Positions 45,801-60,100 of a stretch of 64,000 nucleotides of DNA are shown here, piece by piece; the stretch's first letter is position 1; each line of letters opens with the position of its first letter. Below the pieces are notes generated by a model. It was not told the DNA's origin. It did not search any database and saw only the letters and a list, made by a program, of their open reading frames with translations. Origin of the DNA: Ctena decussata (Eukaryota > Mollusca > Bivalvia > Lucinida > Lucinidae); contig OZ022513.1 of NCBI GenBank assembly GCA_963989385.1, positions 19,947,928 through 20,011,927 on the forward strand, given 5' to 3'. The translations under genes were made by a program, and so were the position numbers.

Positions 45801-48800
45801 TCTGGAGAAGAAGATTTTTTAAGGTTTTGACCATATATGGGCGTGGCGGCCATGTTGGTCATGTGACCCAGACCATTTGAACAACTTTTCGTTCCCCCAG
45901 TCCCTGGAGGCTACATATGAAATTTGGTTACAATTGGCCCAGTGTTTTCAGAGGAGAAGTTGTTTGAAAGTGTGGACGGACGACGACGGACAACGGAGCC
46001 TGTCCATACTAAAAAGCTCCCGTGGAGCCTTCGGCTCAGAAGAGCTAAAAACTTCACAACAACAGTTTCAACAAAATAGAACTTTGCAAATATTTTCTAA
46101 TCTTTGGTATTTATATGACCCCACCTGTTGTCTGAAGAGGGACAGCTTATCATCCATTGGCTCACCACTTCTCATTCTTTTCTCGACTAGTTGGTTGATC
46201 TCAGTGTTCAAGTCTTGAATCTGGGGATAAACAAATCAACATTATATCTATTTACCAGCAGTTAATAGGAGAATCACAAACCAGCATTTTATCTGTTTAG
46301 GTTATAAAACAACAACCTTTTTTTTTTCAAAAATGATATTATGCAGTCTGACTGATCAAAGAGCTCCTCCTAAAGATATATGCCAGCATTGTTTCCACAA
46401 GAATTAGTAAAATGTCCTGCGGACCAATCTTAAGCTGTATTTGTACATGTCCATATTTTTTCAAACATTTCTTCTACATGTATTTGAAATAGTTTTGTGC
46501 TTTCTATTGGTTGCCTTTGTTAACCAACCCCATTCCAAAAAATGTCAACTGTTAAGGGAAAGAATTTTGCTCCTAAAGGAGCAAAATCTTTCCTTTAACA
46601 GTTGACCCCAATGAGAAGGGAGGAAACAAGACCTGTCACATGGCCAGGATAGCTCGCCTCACAGCGCCTTGCCCATCACATAAAAAACTTTAACGTAAAA
46701 CTTAAACATTTTGCTAACGTCGCCGCAGCCGACAACGCTAACATCGATGCCGGGGGTAGTACAACAGCTCTTCCTGAACTTCTTTCAGGCGAGCTAAAAA
46801 TGAAAATGATAGAGCTGCTGCCCCTGAACAGCTGTCCATTCCTGTTAATAAAGAAACTTTCTCACATTAGGAAGAGCAGGCTTTTTCACCTGGTATTCTC
46901 TTAGCTAAAAACAGAGAAAAGTTTGTCCATCTACGGAAACTGTTTCTCACAAATCTCTCCCTCAGTTGGGCTATGACAATGGACCTGCTCAATACTGAAA
47001 CTGGATGCCTCTTTTACAGAAATACTTGGTGTGTTTGTATATTTCCTGTAACCATGGCAACAGAGTTTTAACTTTTTTTGAAGTTCAACCATATCTGACT
47101 GACTTATGGAAAGCTCAGTCACCACTCTCTGAAGATAGTGTACAGTCTTTTTTCTAGCTTCCATATCCTTCAGTAATCATTCTTTAACAATTGTGTATAT
47201 TACATATTCCTGTAAACCATGAAAAAAAGTTTTTACCTTGTTTTGAAGTTCATCCAAATCCGACTGACCCATAGCAGGCTCAGCCACCACTCTCTGCAGA
47301 TCTTGAACAGTCTTTTTTCTAGCTTCTATATCCTTCGGCAATCTTTCTTTAACAATGTAGCTGTTAGCTCTTGTCTCCTCTTCTAGCCTCTGCAGGAGTC
47401 CTACAGAATAACAGACAGTTTTACATGGTGTCAGAAGACCAGATAAGGCAGAATTTTAAGACAAGTAGCCCAAAGGGCAACAATTGCTCACCTGAGAGAC
47501 ATTGTAAACCTATAGGGATATTTAAGATGCTCAAGGGCAGATAACTCCACAGTCAGTGGTCCAATCAGGCTGAAAATTAAACTCATCCAAAATATTATGT
47601 ATGCCCTCATTTAATATATGCAAGTTTAACTAGAAATATTTTTCAGAGAAAAACTGATGTCCCCCCACCAGCCCATTTCCCATCCCCTATAATGAATAAA
47701 AAGCCTGTACAAATAAAATATTTATGCAAGATTGGAGAAAATCCTACATGGAAAACTATGTCCTTGACAAATGGGTGAATGTCACCAACTATTAAACATG
47801 TTCTAAACCTGTCACAATGATATATTCATGCAAGTCTGATGAATATCCATCTGCTGGTTTAAGATATAACTCATTTTTAAGAGAAAAAAAAAAGATTTGT
47901 AGTTAGCTTTCGACCTTGAAAAAAGGGGTCAAAGTCATCAAAACAAAGTAAACTCTTGCGATTGTCCCAAAGGTATATCTATAAAAGCAAAGTGGACACC
48001 AAGCCAAAGGCTAGTGAGATATTATCAAGTTTAGTGAAAATTTCACTTATCTAAGTCCTTTTGTAACCTTGAAAATGAGGTCAAGGTCACCAAACTCTGA
48101 CCAGCTCTTAAGCTAGTTCAAGCGATGTATCCATGCAAGTTTGATGAAATTCCATCCGCTGGTTCAGGAGATATTGTAGGAACAAGAAATTGTAATCTAA
48201 GTCCTCCAGTGACCTTGTAAATGAGGTCAAGGTCACCAAACACTGATCAGCTCTTAAGCTTGTCCCAATGATGTATCCATGCAAGTTTAGTGAAATTCCA
48301 TCCACTGGTTCAGGAGATATCGTGCATACAAGAAATTGTAATCTAAGTCCTCCAGTGACCTTGAAAATAAGGTCAAGGTCACCAAAATCAAATCAGCTCT
48401 TAAATTTGTCCCAATGATGTATCCATGCAAGTTTGGTGAAATTCCATCCACTGGTTCAGGAGATATTGTGCATACAAAAAAATGTCATCTAAGTCCTCCA
48501 GTGACCTTGAAAATAAGGTCAAGGTCACCAAACTCTAATCAGCTCTTAAACTTGTCCCAATGATATACCCGTGCAAGTTTGGTGAAATTCCATCCATTGA
48601 ATCAGGAGATATCATGCATACAAGAAATTGTCATCTAAGTCTTCCAGTGACCTTGAAAATGAGGTCAAGGTCACCAAAATCGTATCAGCTCTTAAACTTG
48701 TCCCAATAATGTATCCATGCAAGTTTGATGACATTCCATCCATTGGTTCAGGAGATATTGTGCATACAAGAAATTGTCATCTAAGTCCTCCAGTGACCTT

Positions 48801-51800
48801 GAAAATAAGGTCAAGGTCACCAAAATCTAATCAGCCCTTAAGCTTGTCCAAATGATATATCCATGCAAGTTTGGTGAAATTCCATCTATTGGTTCAAGAG
48901 ATACTGTGCATACAAGAATCTGTCACGCCGACGCCGACGCCGACGCACCGGGATCCGCACTGAAAACAATATGTCCCCCCTCACCTTTGGTGGGGGGACA
49001 TAATAAAAAGTATCCAATCAAGAGCACAATAGACAGAGCTGTCAAGGGCAGCTAACTTCGTAGCAGTTGGCCTGATCTGGCCAAAATTTGAACTTGTTTA
49101 AGATATTATGCATTTCCTCATTACCTGCAAGTTTGAAAAGGATTGGATCAGTAGAAACCAAGAAAAAGTGGCGACATTGATTTTTTGGATGCTCAGGGCA
49201 GGTACTCCATTGTCAGTGGTGGGATCTAGCCGAAATGCTAACTAATCCAAGCTTTTATGCATATCCTCATTACCTGCAAGTATGCAGAGGATCCGATGAA
49301 AAATGAAAATGTGATGACGTTGTTTTCTCCATTATAAGACTATGGGATTTTTTTCAAACGCTCAAGGGCAGCTAACTCCGTAGTCTGTGCTCAAATCCGG
49401 CCAAATTTCGAACTCATCCAAGCTCTTATGTATGTCATCATTACCTGCAAGTATCATAAGGATCTAATCAAAAACCTTGATTGCAGCACCCTGAAAGTCA
49501 AACTTGCTCGAGATATTGTCATGCCCTACATTTGTGTGAATTTATTTTAAAATCCGTTGAGAAATGTAGGTGCTAGAGCGATGACAAAGTTTTTATAAAA
49601 TTAGCAAAAGTGACCTTGACCTTAAGCACAGCATCCTGAAAGTCGAACTTGCTTGAGATATTGTCATACCCTACATTTGTGTCAAGTTATTTCAAAATCC
49701 ATGAGCAAATGAAGGTGCTAGGGCGATGACAAAGTTTTTCTAAAAATAGCCACAGTGACCTTGACCTTGGGCACAGCACCCTTCAAGCAAACTTGCTCGA
49801 GATATTGTCATGCCCTACATTCGTGTGAATTTATTTCAAAATCCATTGAGAAATGTAGGTGCTAGAGCGCTGACAAAGTTTTTCTAAAAATAGCCACAGT
49901 GACCTTGACCTTGAGCACAGCATCCTGAAAGTCGAACTTGCTCGAGATATTATCATGCCCTACATTTGTGTGAAGTTATTTTTAAAACCGTTGATAAATG
50001 TAGGCAATAGAGCGATGACAAAGTTTTTCTAACAAGAATTCCGCGGAATGCATCAACATTGATAACAGCTTTCAGCTGTACTCTTCCAGATGTATGCATG
50101 ACCCAAGTTTCACGGCTCTAGCCCTTATAGTTTCTGAGAAAATGACCTAAATGCAAAAACTCGACAAAAAATTGCGAAGTCAGTCAACCGTAAAATCTAG
50201 GTCAAGACTCAACATTGATGACGGCTTTCAGCTGTACTCTTCCAGATGTATGCATGACTCAAGTTTCATGGCTCTAGCCTTTGTAGTTTCTGAGAAAATG
50301 ACCTAAACGCAAAAACTCGACAAAACATTGCGAAGTCAGTCAACCGTAAAATCTAGGTCAAGACTCAACATTGATGATGGCTTTCAGATGTACTCTTCCA
50401 GATGTATTCATGACCCAAGTTGCATGGCTCTAGCCCTTATAGTTTCTGAGAAAATGACCTAAACGCAAAAACTCAACAAAAGTTTACGCCGACGACGCCG
50501 CCGACGACACCGGAAAAGCAATACATATGTCTCGCCTCTGCTTCGCAGGCGAGACAAAAATATGTGATGAAGTTGTTTTCTCCATTATAACACTATGGGA
50601 TTTTTTTCAAACGCTCAAGGGCAGCTAACTCCGTAGTCTGTGCTCGAATCTGGCCAAATTTCGAACTCATCCAAGCTCCAAAACCTAAAGCAGCCTTTCC
50701 CCCACCCAAATAATGCTTCAGATCAAATTTGATTGCAATCAGCCCACTGGTCTCTGAGATATTTATGTTTGAAAGTGTTGACGCACGCACCCATGCACCC
50801 ACGCACGGAAGGACGACGGCTCGACTCCCATCCTATAAGCTCACCTCTGAGCCTTCGGCTCAGGTGAGCTAACAATTCAGAGATAATTTTTCTTATTTCA
50901 CCTTAAAAAATTTTGTTGTGGCCCCTCATCTGAGCTGTCTTGTGATCCCTTGTCAAGGAAGCTTAGATGAGTGACTCAATTTTTAACACAAATTAAACAG
51001 AAGTTGTACCTAAATATGTCCAAATACCCCCTTTTTATTTAGATTTCTTGGTGTATTTATTTAAAATTAATCATGGTGTATTTTTAATGGTATCTCTGGT
51101 CTTTATGCAGTGGCAAGTCTTTAATAATGTTCATTCTACATAGCAGCTGGGACTGGCAGAGGACTAGTGATTTACACACTACACTACACTACACATCCAG
51201 GGATCCCAGGTTTGGTCCCCCTCTCCTACAGTCTTTTGGATAAGACCCCATCTTTGTTTAACTTAGGTGGTGGTGGGATGTTAACTCAAGGTCACTCACT
51301 CCATTATAGCTGTTTTTTTATCACTGTATCAACGGGAGAAGAATATACGCTTCTGGGATCTCGGGGATAAGCTTTCTTATTTGTCCATGACAACAATAGC
51401 GTGCCCTCTCATGAAAGCTCCACTTAGGAAAGAGGGTGGGTGGATGGGTGGATGGGGGTCCCTACTCTGGAACTTCCTAATACACATGTACATGTATGCT
51501 TCTGTGAGAAGCTATCCAAGAATCATCATTCAAGAGAGAAACTGATAATCTTAGGGAACAATTTCTATGGAGCATCAGCAGAATTAATCTCAGGCTATCA
51601 TGAAATTGATTACTTCACTTTTATTAAGGTGAATGTGTATACTTTTAGGAGAAGCAACTTCACCTTTTTTGCCTCCCTTCTCAATGGAAGTCAACACTTG
51701 AAGAAAAGAATTGCTCCTAGGGGAACCCTATATGAGCTATGTAAGCAAATTCTTTCCTTTAAGAGTAGACTCTATTTTGGACTGGATCTGTTGTCCCGAG

Positions 51801-54113
51801 AAGCAAACTGGAATTCACAAAGTGTTTCTCTTTGTAAAAGGAGTGGAAAAACAACATGTCAGAGCACCCATTCATCTTAAAGAGATCAGATAAGTAGGCT
51901 GCACGAGAGAGTGGCTATTATTTAAAGGTAATTCTATCATCTGGAGGGTCCATTATACTGACCTTCAGGAGTGGCCCCTACCCCAGCCTGTCTTGTATCA
52001 TGAAGCTGCTGCTGAAGACGCTTTATTCTCTGCTCGGAATGCTGGACCTGCAGTATATATGAGAGAAATTGTTAGTAGATAGCATAGCTCAACTTATCGG
52101 ATGACTACCGCTCCATAACATATATGAGTGGTAGTAATCTGGTGTCCCAATGTGAAAAATAGCTTGGACTAATCAGTTTTGGACTTTTAGAGACATAAAT
52201 GTTTTGTCAGCATTTTTGGCACTTTAAGGGTTAAAAATCCCTAACTTTTTTCTTCCCCTTCTTCTTCTTCTTTGGAACTTAAAGGGTTAAACATTCTTTA
52301 CTTTATTTTTATATATTCTCCCCTTATGAGGAACTACATGTACTAGGTTCCGACTTACCAAGGTCATTTGCTCCTGCCTCTGCTCCGCTAATTTCTTTTC
52401 TTTATCTCTCTCAAGACGCAAGTTCTTTGCTACATTCATCATAGTAGTTGCATTGGGATGCTGCTCAACCTGAAAATGAAATATTCATTAACCCTATTGC
52501 GCTCAGAAAGGCCAAAACTCCATAGAGTTTTGGCCTTTCTGAGTGCAATAGGATTAAGGTGTACTGACACACTTCAATGTTTTTCTGCAACTTTTACATA
52601 GAGAAACAATTCCTGTGACTTTCCTTTTTTATTTCTCTGGACACAGTAGCCCTTCCAAACTAGGTTCTACTCTTAAAAGAAATTCTTTTCTTCAGAGCTG
52701 ACCCAATTTCTAATGGTGGCAATAGTAGAAGAATTGCTTCCCCTGAAAACGTATCCATATTGTTTAAGGGGCATTTGTAGATTATGATCTTTGCTGTGGA
52801 AGGCATAATAATTCCATGCAAGATGATAACTATATGCAGTTACCAATATCTGAGAGAAACATTTCTAACTTTGAATTTTGTGAATGTGCATATAACCCAT
52901 ATAGCTAGTGTATATACTGGTTTAAAACTGTAGACAGAACTTTCCATTTAAAAAGATGAGCTGTCAGTTCTTATTACTGACCCTCTGTCTCTCCTTCGCC
53001 CCCCCCCTCCCCCCCCCCCCCCCCCCTCTCTCTCTCTATGTCCATGTTCCTCTCTCTTTCCGATATCAGATATACTTTATCGAGGATGCTTTAAATACAA
53101 GAAAGAATGCATAAGTAAATGTTAGTTTACATGTATATTGTATTTTACTGAAAACGAGAGTGTAAGCTTGTTACAAAGAAATAATGTACTGGTTATAAAA
53201 TCAGATATATCCTGCTCTATTAACCTTATTGTCAAATGGAATATTCCATAGTTATTAATTTGACGAGCCCATTTTAATTTAATGGGTATCAGGTGAAATA
53301 GTTCAGTTATTCTTTTTCGACAGTGTGGACACTGATCAGATGATGCATGCAATCAGCAACATCTGATCTGGGTCTTCACTGTTTGCATACTTCCAAATAT
53401 GGGAAGCTAGGCACTAAATGGTTAAACACATTATATATAATTATACGCCATAAATTTTGGAAGGACTATAAATAAGAACTTATAGCTCAACCAGTAGGTC
53501 ATATTTGTTTATTCTTATAATTCTTTGTGGTAATAAATCTAGGGACCTCCTGGTCATGTCCCCTGGGAACCTGGTCTGGCGTGGTTCGGACTGAGCGTTG
53601 TTCGAGGGGGGGGGGAGGGGGGCGGCAGTGTCTGGAGCAGAGCTGCTGATATTGGATGCACAGCTCTAGACACTGCCCTGACTTCCTTTCTTTCTCATCT
53701 ATCCTGACCGACCAGGGTATATGGCCAGAACATCCCAGCCCTTAAATCCAGCGGGAACAGGGCATCTCGGTGGCCTCGCACTGGAGACAGTGGGAGGTCA
53801 CTGCGACGCCATGTGCCTGCTGGGAAGGTAAATGTGATTAGATCATTGTCTTGTTTCTATGATATGTTGTAGATGCGCTAAAATGTATTTGGCAATCTGA
53901 ATAAAGAATTGAATTGAATTGAATTGATATAAAAATTTCACAGCTACACTTTTAGATGAATGACTCTTCTTTATCCTTACCCTTCTCATGCCATTCAATC
54001 TTCTCCCTCCTCCCTCCTTATTTTTTTTTTTCATTTAATCAACTGCTTCAATAAATTGTTCTGTCTTATCTGCATTTCTGCATTGTTAGAATTCTCTCTC
54101 TCTCTCTTCTGTT

Positions 54114-54186
<73 letters not shown>

Positions 54187-57100
54187 GTGCCCTTACTCTC
54201 TGATAACCTCTCTTTCCTAGCTTACCTTTCTTTTCAGTCTTTCAATTCTTTTAATGAGTTGTTCTTTCTCATCCTCCATGTTAGAAATGTCTTTCCGTAT
54301 CTCTGTTGCATTGAAACCAGAGTTCTTCAGGGTCTCGGCCTGCTTATGAAGCTCCTTGAAAGTCTCCATTAACTCCTCATACTGAAAGAAAATAAGCAGG
54401 CCCAAATCAGCATGTAATTACTTGAGTTTGATAATGAAATCCTAAAAGATTGTAGATTTGACACTGACTTGGTACTGATTCAACTTTTTTATCTGCGACT
54501 AAACCTTTGGCATATTATCCCCTTGATCAGGTTTTTTTCCTCTTTCCGCTTGTCATTTCCTTCTTGCTATCAGTATGCTTATGTTGAAATTTTTCTTTTG
54601 GGGAAAAACATATTTGTAAATGAGTAATTTTGGTAAATTTGGCCAAGTTTAGGATTTGAGTTTTGTATAAAGACTCTTTCAGTTGTACTCATATAGGCAA
54701 CAAGCATTTTAGAGTTATTTCCATGAAACTTTGCACATGCAGAATTTTGTGAAAATACAACAGCCTAATGTGCTGAAGTATTGGGACACCTAAAATAATA
54801 AATTTTCCATTTGTCCTAAATGGAAAATTCATTATTTTTAGGTTTCCCAATATATACGCACATTACGGTATTTCCAAAACTAAAGCAGTGGCTGTCTCGT
54901 TACCTGAGCATAAAGATCTGGAATCTGGTCTTCCGCCATTATTTCTGCTGGTACCTCCACCTTCACGAGATATTTAGCAAGGTATGCCCTCTTCTTGAGG
55001 TCAGGTATGCGATGAAGCAGCCATTCCATGATAGGGTAGATCACAGGCTTATCTCCCTGGACGAGACCCGAGCGGAATGTACTCCTGCGGAACAAAGAAT
55101 ATCAGAGCATTATCAAGATGAGTATAATTATATACATGACATCAGGATGAAAAGTATTATCAACAGGTTAGTATCTTATATGTGCTGTCAAATCAGCCAA
55201 TGATCTTGTGTTTTGCATCCCTGTCATATAATAAATCTACTTATCTTACCGGACATGCAAAATGCGCAAGCAAAAACCAGCCTACATGCGCAATATCTGC
55301 TTCTTAACACTATGGCCAGTTAACTACATGAACAAAATGTGCCCTAATTAGATTGTTCTAAGCATGAGAGGCTTGTCTTAAAACAGTACTTATTCTAATA
55401 TGGTTCATTTTGAACAAAGTGGCTCATTTTTATATAAGTATGAATCACAGCTATGATCACATAAAAAATTTGTTTTATTAACTATTAAATAATTCTAGAA
55501 TTCTATTTCGAACAGTTGATTTGTTTATGACTGGCATAAAAGTATACGAGTCAAGTTATACGCAATGATATGCATACCCATCGCATGTACCAAATTTCGT
55601 GTCTTTAATATTTTGAAGTGTTATTATTATATGTTTAAATATACCAATAAAAATAAATGTAAATTAAATCACAAATTAAGAGGTTACATAAACAAATACA
55701 AAGTAGGCAGCAATAAAGATGTGAGAACAGTGTTTATTTCAGGAATATGCACAGGCCAGCAGGCACACAAGAACAGTCTAGTCATGATGTGTTCAGTTCA
55801 CTTTTTAACCCTGAAGATACCGAAAAAGTAGCAAAATGCCATAGTATGTGTCTGCAAGATTTCAAAAAAATGTTTTGTGCATGCTGCATCATATTGTGAA
55901 TTCAAAGAATACAGTGGGCAAAGAAAGTAGATCCAAAGGTTAAACTCTACATGGCCAAATTACTACTGTATAGTGAACTGCCCAGGTACTCTTCCGACTT
56001 CACATGTCCAAACTGGACTGGGTAGTCAAACTAATGTAAACATACAGCAAAAGCTAGATAAAAGTGACAGTACACATATTAGTTCCCAAAGAATTTGGCA
56101 GTAAACTGAATTAAATTCTGCAGTATGAACGAATGTATCAAATTCCAAAAGGAAATTAAGAGGCTTAAATTCCAAAAGGAAAGAGGCCCTCAAATGAGAG
56201 AATCTAAATGAACTTATGTGCCAGTCAGATCGATGTTACCTATTAAGAAGTATTACTCTTGTTATATTTTAGGACATTATAAAGAGCACTTATACTGCCA
56301 AAGGCAGGATTTCTCAGGAGACTGCCCATATGAGCCATGACACGCTAAAACCAACAAAGTGGCATGTGCACCTAACAAAGACACCCAGTCTGACCAGAGT
56401 CTTCCCTTTCTGTTTAAATGGTAGCTAAACTAAGCTAACTCCATGCAGACAGCAAAGACTCTGATCAGACTGGGCAGATGCCCAGGCTGATCTTAGTTTT
56501 TGCTGGGTGCACATGCCACTTTGTTGGTTTTCTTGGGCCATGGCTTATATACAGAAAGTTAATGAAATTGGTTAATAACTGAAAATTCAACTGATGTGAA
56601 ACTGACACCTATTTTCAAACAGAAAACAGATAAGTGACATCACAGATAAAATCTTGCTAAATTAAGTACCTGTGAAATTGACAACTACTAGTTGAACACC
56701 TGATGAAATGCCTTTATTCCATCGTTTTCAGTATATACTGGATTTATTCTGCTATACACGGTGGTGGGGGTGGGGAGAGGCTAGCCATATCAAATATAGT
56801 ACATTTTGATTGGTACTGCGTGAAAAGGTGGCATGTACAACAGGGATGGATTAATGATTTGCAATTATATGTCCTTTTCCACAGTATTTCAGTCATATCA
56901 GGAAGATGAGAAGCTGATAATGAAAGGCTGTGTGCAATGGAACCTGTTTTTGGGTTGAGTAGATTTCCGCCTTTAAACGAAACTGACAAAAGAAAAAGAT
57001 ACCCTATCAAAATCCAGTAATGGCATATACATGAATTCTAAGCAACTATGAAACTTCAACAATAAGGGTAATATTTTAGAGAAGCACACAATATCTAAGC

Positions 57101-60100
57101 TTATAGAAGTCCACGCTCTAAGACAAAATAAACTTACAACTTCATATATGTGCATTGTAAATCCAGATATGCCATGTGTTTTGGGGGTTTTTTTTCTATG
57201 ACAAAGTTTGGTACATCTGAAGATCTGTCTGCATTCATCAGCTTTTGCACTCTCCTTTAATACAGTGAACCCAGCCCCGGATCCAGGGGGTGGGCTTTGG
57301 GGCTTCAGCCCCACCACCTAGGCCTGGTTAGATTAAAATATATGCTGTGACATATCATTAGAATCGCCTCGCCGAGGCGATTCTAATGAGACGTCACAAC
57401 ATATATTTCAAGGCAAAAAAAGATATATCATGAAGAGAATCCGTGTAGGGATAAGAAACATTATATACTCTGAACAGTCACTCTTTATTTATGACGTTTC
57501 GGCATACTGCCTTTATCAAAATTATGAAATTTGTACAAGACTACATTTTGAGCTTTTACAATTCTCTCAGCATTCAAAAAATCAAATTTCATAATTTTGA
57601 TAAAGGCAGTATGCCGAAACGTCATAAATAAAGAGTGACTGTTCAGAGTATAAAAAAAGATATTATCGAAAATTCTCATTAAACTGATCCCTAGTTCTGT
57701 CATATTTTTTCAAGCCCCACTCCCCCACCCCCACCCCCTTCCCAAATACATCTTGGTGCCTCCCAGCCCCACCAGTTATCCAGTGCCCCACCAGTATGTG
57801 GTGGCCTCCCATCCCTTTCCCAAATACATCTCGGTACCTCCCAGCCCCACGGTGGCCCCACTCCCCGTCCTCCTCCCACCCCCTTCCCAAATACATCTCG
57901 GTACCTCCAGCCCCACCAGTTATCCAGAGCCCCACCAGAATTTTGTTGTTGTAAAGAGTGTCATTGTAAAGAGGGTTGACTGTACATGTGTAACTGAATC
58001 TGAACTGTTACATCCTTAAATCTGGACACTTCCATAATTTAGGAAAAGGAGATTCCAGGGTTTATGTTACGGTCCAAAACCCAACTGGTCCACAGGACCA
58101 GCATGGACGTGATTTAACTGGTCCTCTCGGTGTTTCTGCTGGTCTTCATTATAACCTTTATGCAATAAACATAAAAATCAGTTGATCTGGAGGACCAGCT
58201 GATACAGAAACCAGCTGGTCCTGCCCAAAAATCACTGGTCCCGGACCATCGGACTAATGGTTAATAAAACCCCTGACATTCCGCAAAAGACGTTTCGCCT
58301 GTCTGTGCATTTTCACACAACAAAGCCGAACCAGAAAACTCTACACATAGTCTATATCACCGCCCGTAACACCACCCATGTCTTGTTTCTGCTAGTTGGA
58401 GGTGCGACAAAAACTAAATGGGAAATGGCAAACAGTGTAAAATGGCCCAATAAAGCTGAACAGATACACTTCTAGGGAAAATAACTCTGCCTTGTTTGGT
58501 TTTGTCTCCCTTCTCAATGGGAGCTAAATCTTTACAAAAAGAATTTTCTCCTGTAGGTGGAGCTAATTCTTTCTTTTACAGAGCCCTAGATAAGAGGGAG
58601 TATTTGATGATAATTAGGGATAATTTTTCTTATTTCTCATCAAAACCATATGTTGTGACCACTCATCTGAGCTGTCTCGATGAGACGGTTCAGATGAGGG
58701 TCACAACATATGATTTTATGCAGAATTAACAAAAATTATTCCTAATTATCACCAGATACCTCCTCTTATCTAGAGCTCTGTTTTATGCATATACTCCTTT
58801 TTGGAAGGGTTTTAGCAACCAAGAAAGCAAACAGGAAGCACAAAAGTTTTCTTCCTGCTAAAAAAATTGCCAACAACATGGTGGTGAGCCTGAACCCATA
58901 CACATTCCAAGGGTGAAACAAATACAACATTTAAACATTACACACTGAATTAGCATTTTTTAAAAACAAACACATAGCTCTATTTAGACTGAGTATTTGA
59001 TGATAATTAGTCAGGCTGGGATGGGTAGAGATTTTATTCCCGGGTACCCGAGTCCCTATTACCCGCGAATATCCGGGTACGCGTTACCATAACACTTTTA
59101 GCATATTCACAGTAGAAAGTATATGTTTAGAGGGAATGAGAAGAGAATGAAAATATAGAAATGTCTCTAATTTAATACACCAAAAACGGGTTGGCATAAT
59201 ATAATTGCAGTTTATACAGGGCTGTCACACTAAACCTTGCTCTAATTTGCTTTTATTGAATGGAATTTTTATAAACTACATAATAATAAACCCGGGTACT
59301 CGTCCCAGTCCTAAAAATTAGAGATAAATTTTGATAACTCCACAGAAAAACATACGTTATGACCCCTCAACTGAACCGTCAGCCCATGAGATGGTTCAGA
59401 TGAGGGGTCACAACCTATGGTTTCGATTAGAAACAAGGAAAATTATCTCCGATTATCATCAGATACTCCTCTTATCTAGAGCACTGCAAGTTCAGGGAAA
59501 CAGCAAATAACTGGCAATAAAACAAGTAGTTAAGCTGAGAACCCACAGAAACACCACAAACAAGTGAACAGACAATTCTAAGGATGTTTGAAATACTTAC
59601 ACATCACTGAAAGCAGGTAAATCAACCAAAACAATTATTAGCTGGATGTATTCATGTATTTATCAGTGCTCCAGATAAGAAGGAGTAACAGAGATAATTC
59701 AGGGATAATTATCCAAATTTCTCCATAAAAACATATTTTGTGACCCATCATTAGAACCGTCTCATCGAGACGGTTCTAATGAGGGGTCGCAACATATGTT
59801 TTCATTAAGAAATAAGAAAAATTATCTTTGAATTATCCTCAATACCCACTCTTATCTGGAGCTCTGTTAAACTGCAACTAAATGGGCTTTAAACTATCCC
59901 AAAGCAAATGTAATGAGAAAGTACAATATATTTTAGGCCCTATATTTTAACACTATCTAAACTGATGCATACAGCACTAGAACTATTCATATTTTGCTAA
60001 AGCTGTATTTTGATATTGTTAGTCTAAGGTGTTTTGAGGTAGACATTGTTAAATCATCACACTGATCATGCTGATAAGGCAATTTCTTCAGCCTTATTTT

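Larger units (their letters stand above)
47467..50872 (-). mobile_element. Hairpin/tandem-repeat element H5 (host of H6 and H7)
   Basis: On the minus strand the 5' end is TTAGCTCACCTGAGCCGAAG with the hairpin of H2/H4, then a CGTGCGTGGGTGCATGGG-type run. The left end is CAGGTGAGCAATTG, then hairpin TGCCCTTTGGGC. The body has ~150-bp units marked by CTTGCTCGAGATATTGTCAT (about 49505, 49645, 49795, 49935). A duplicated block, TTGTTTTCTCCATTATAA, occurs at 49320 and 50573 on either side of H7. Confidence 0.6.

Noticed and set aside
51140..51370. Possible tRNA-derived SINE
   Set aside because: A GGTTTGGTCCCC-like box is present but the A box, tail and target duplication are missing.
53122..53352. 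Minus-strand frame with a CPHC motif
   Set aside because: One CxxC pair is not enough for a zinc-finger call; no similarity recognised.
54088..54220. Leucine/serine-rich open frame
   Set aside because: Translation of the CT microsatellite.
57265..57325. hAT-like terminus GGATCCAGGGGGTGGG
   Set aside because: Too short to define as an element; no partner end was found nearby.
57663..57935. Glycine/proline-rich open frames on both strands
   Set aside because: Produced by the C-rich ~70-bp tandem repeat.
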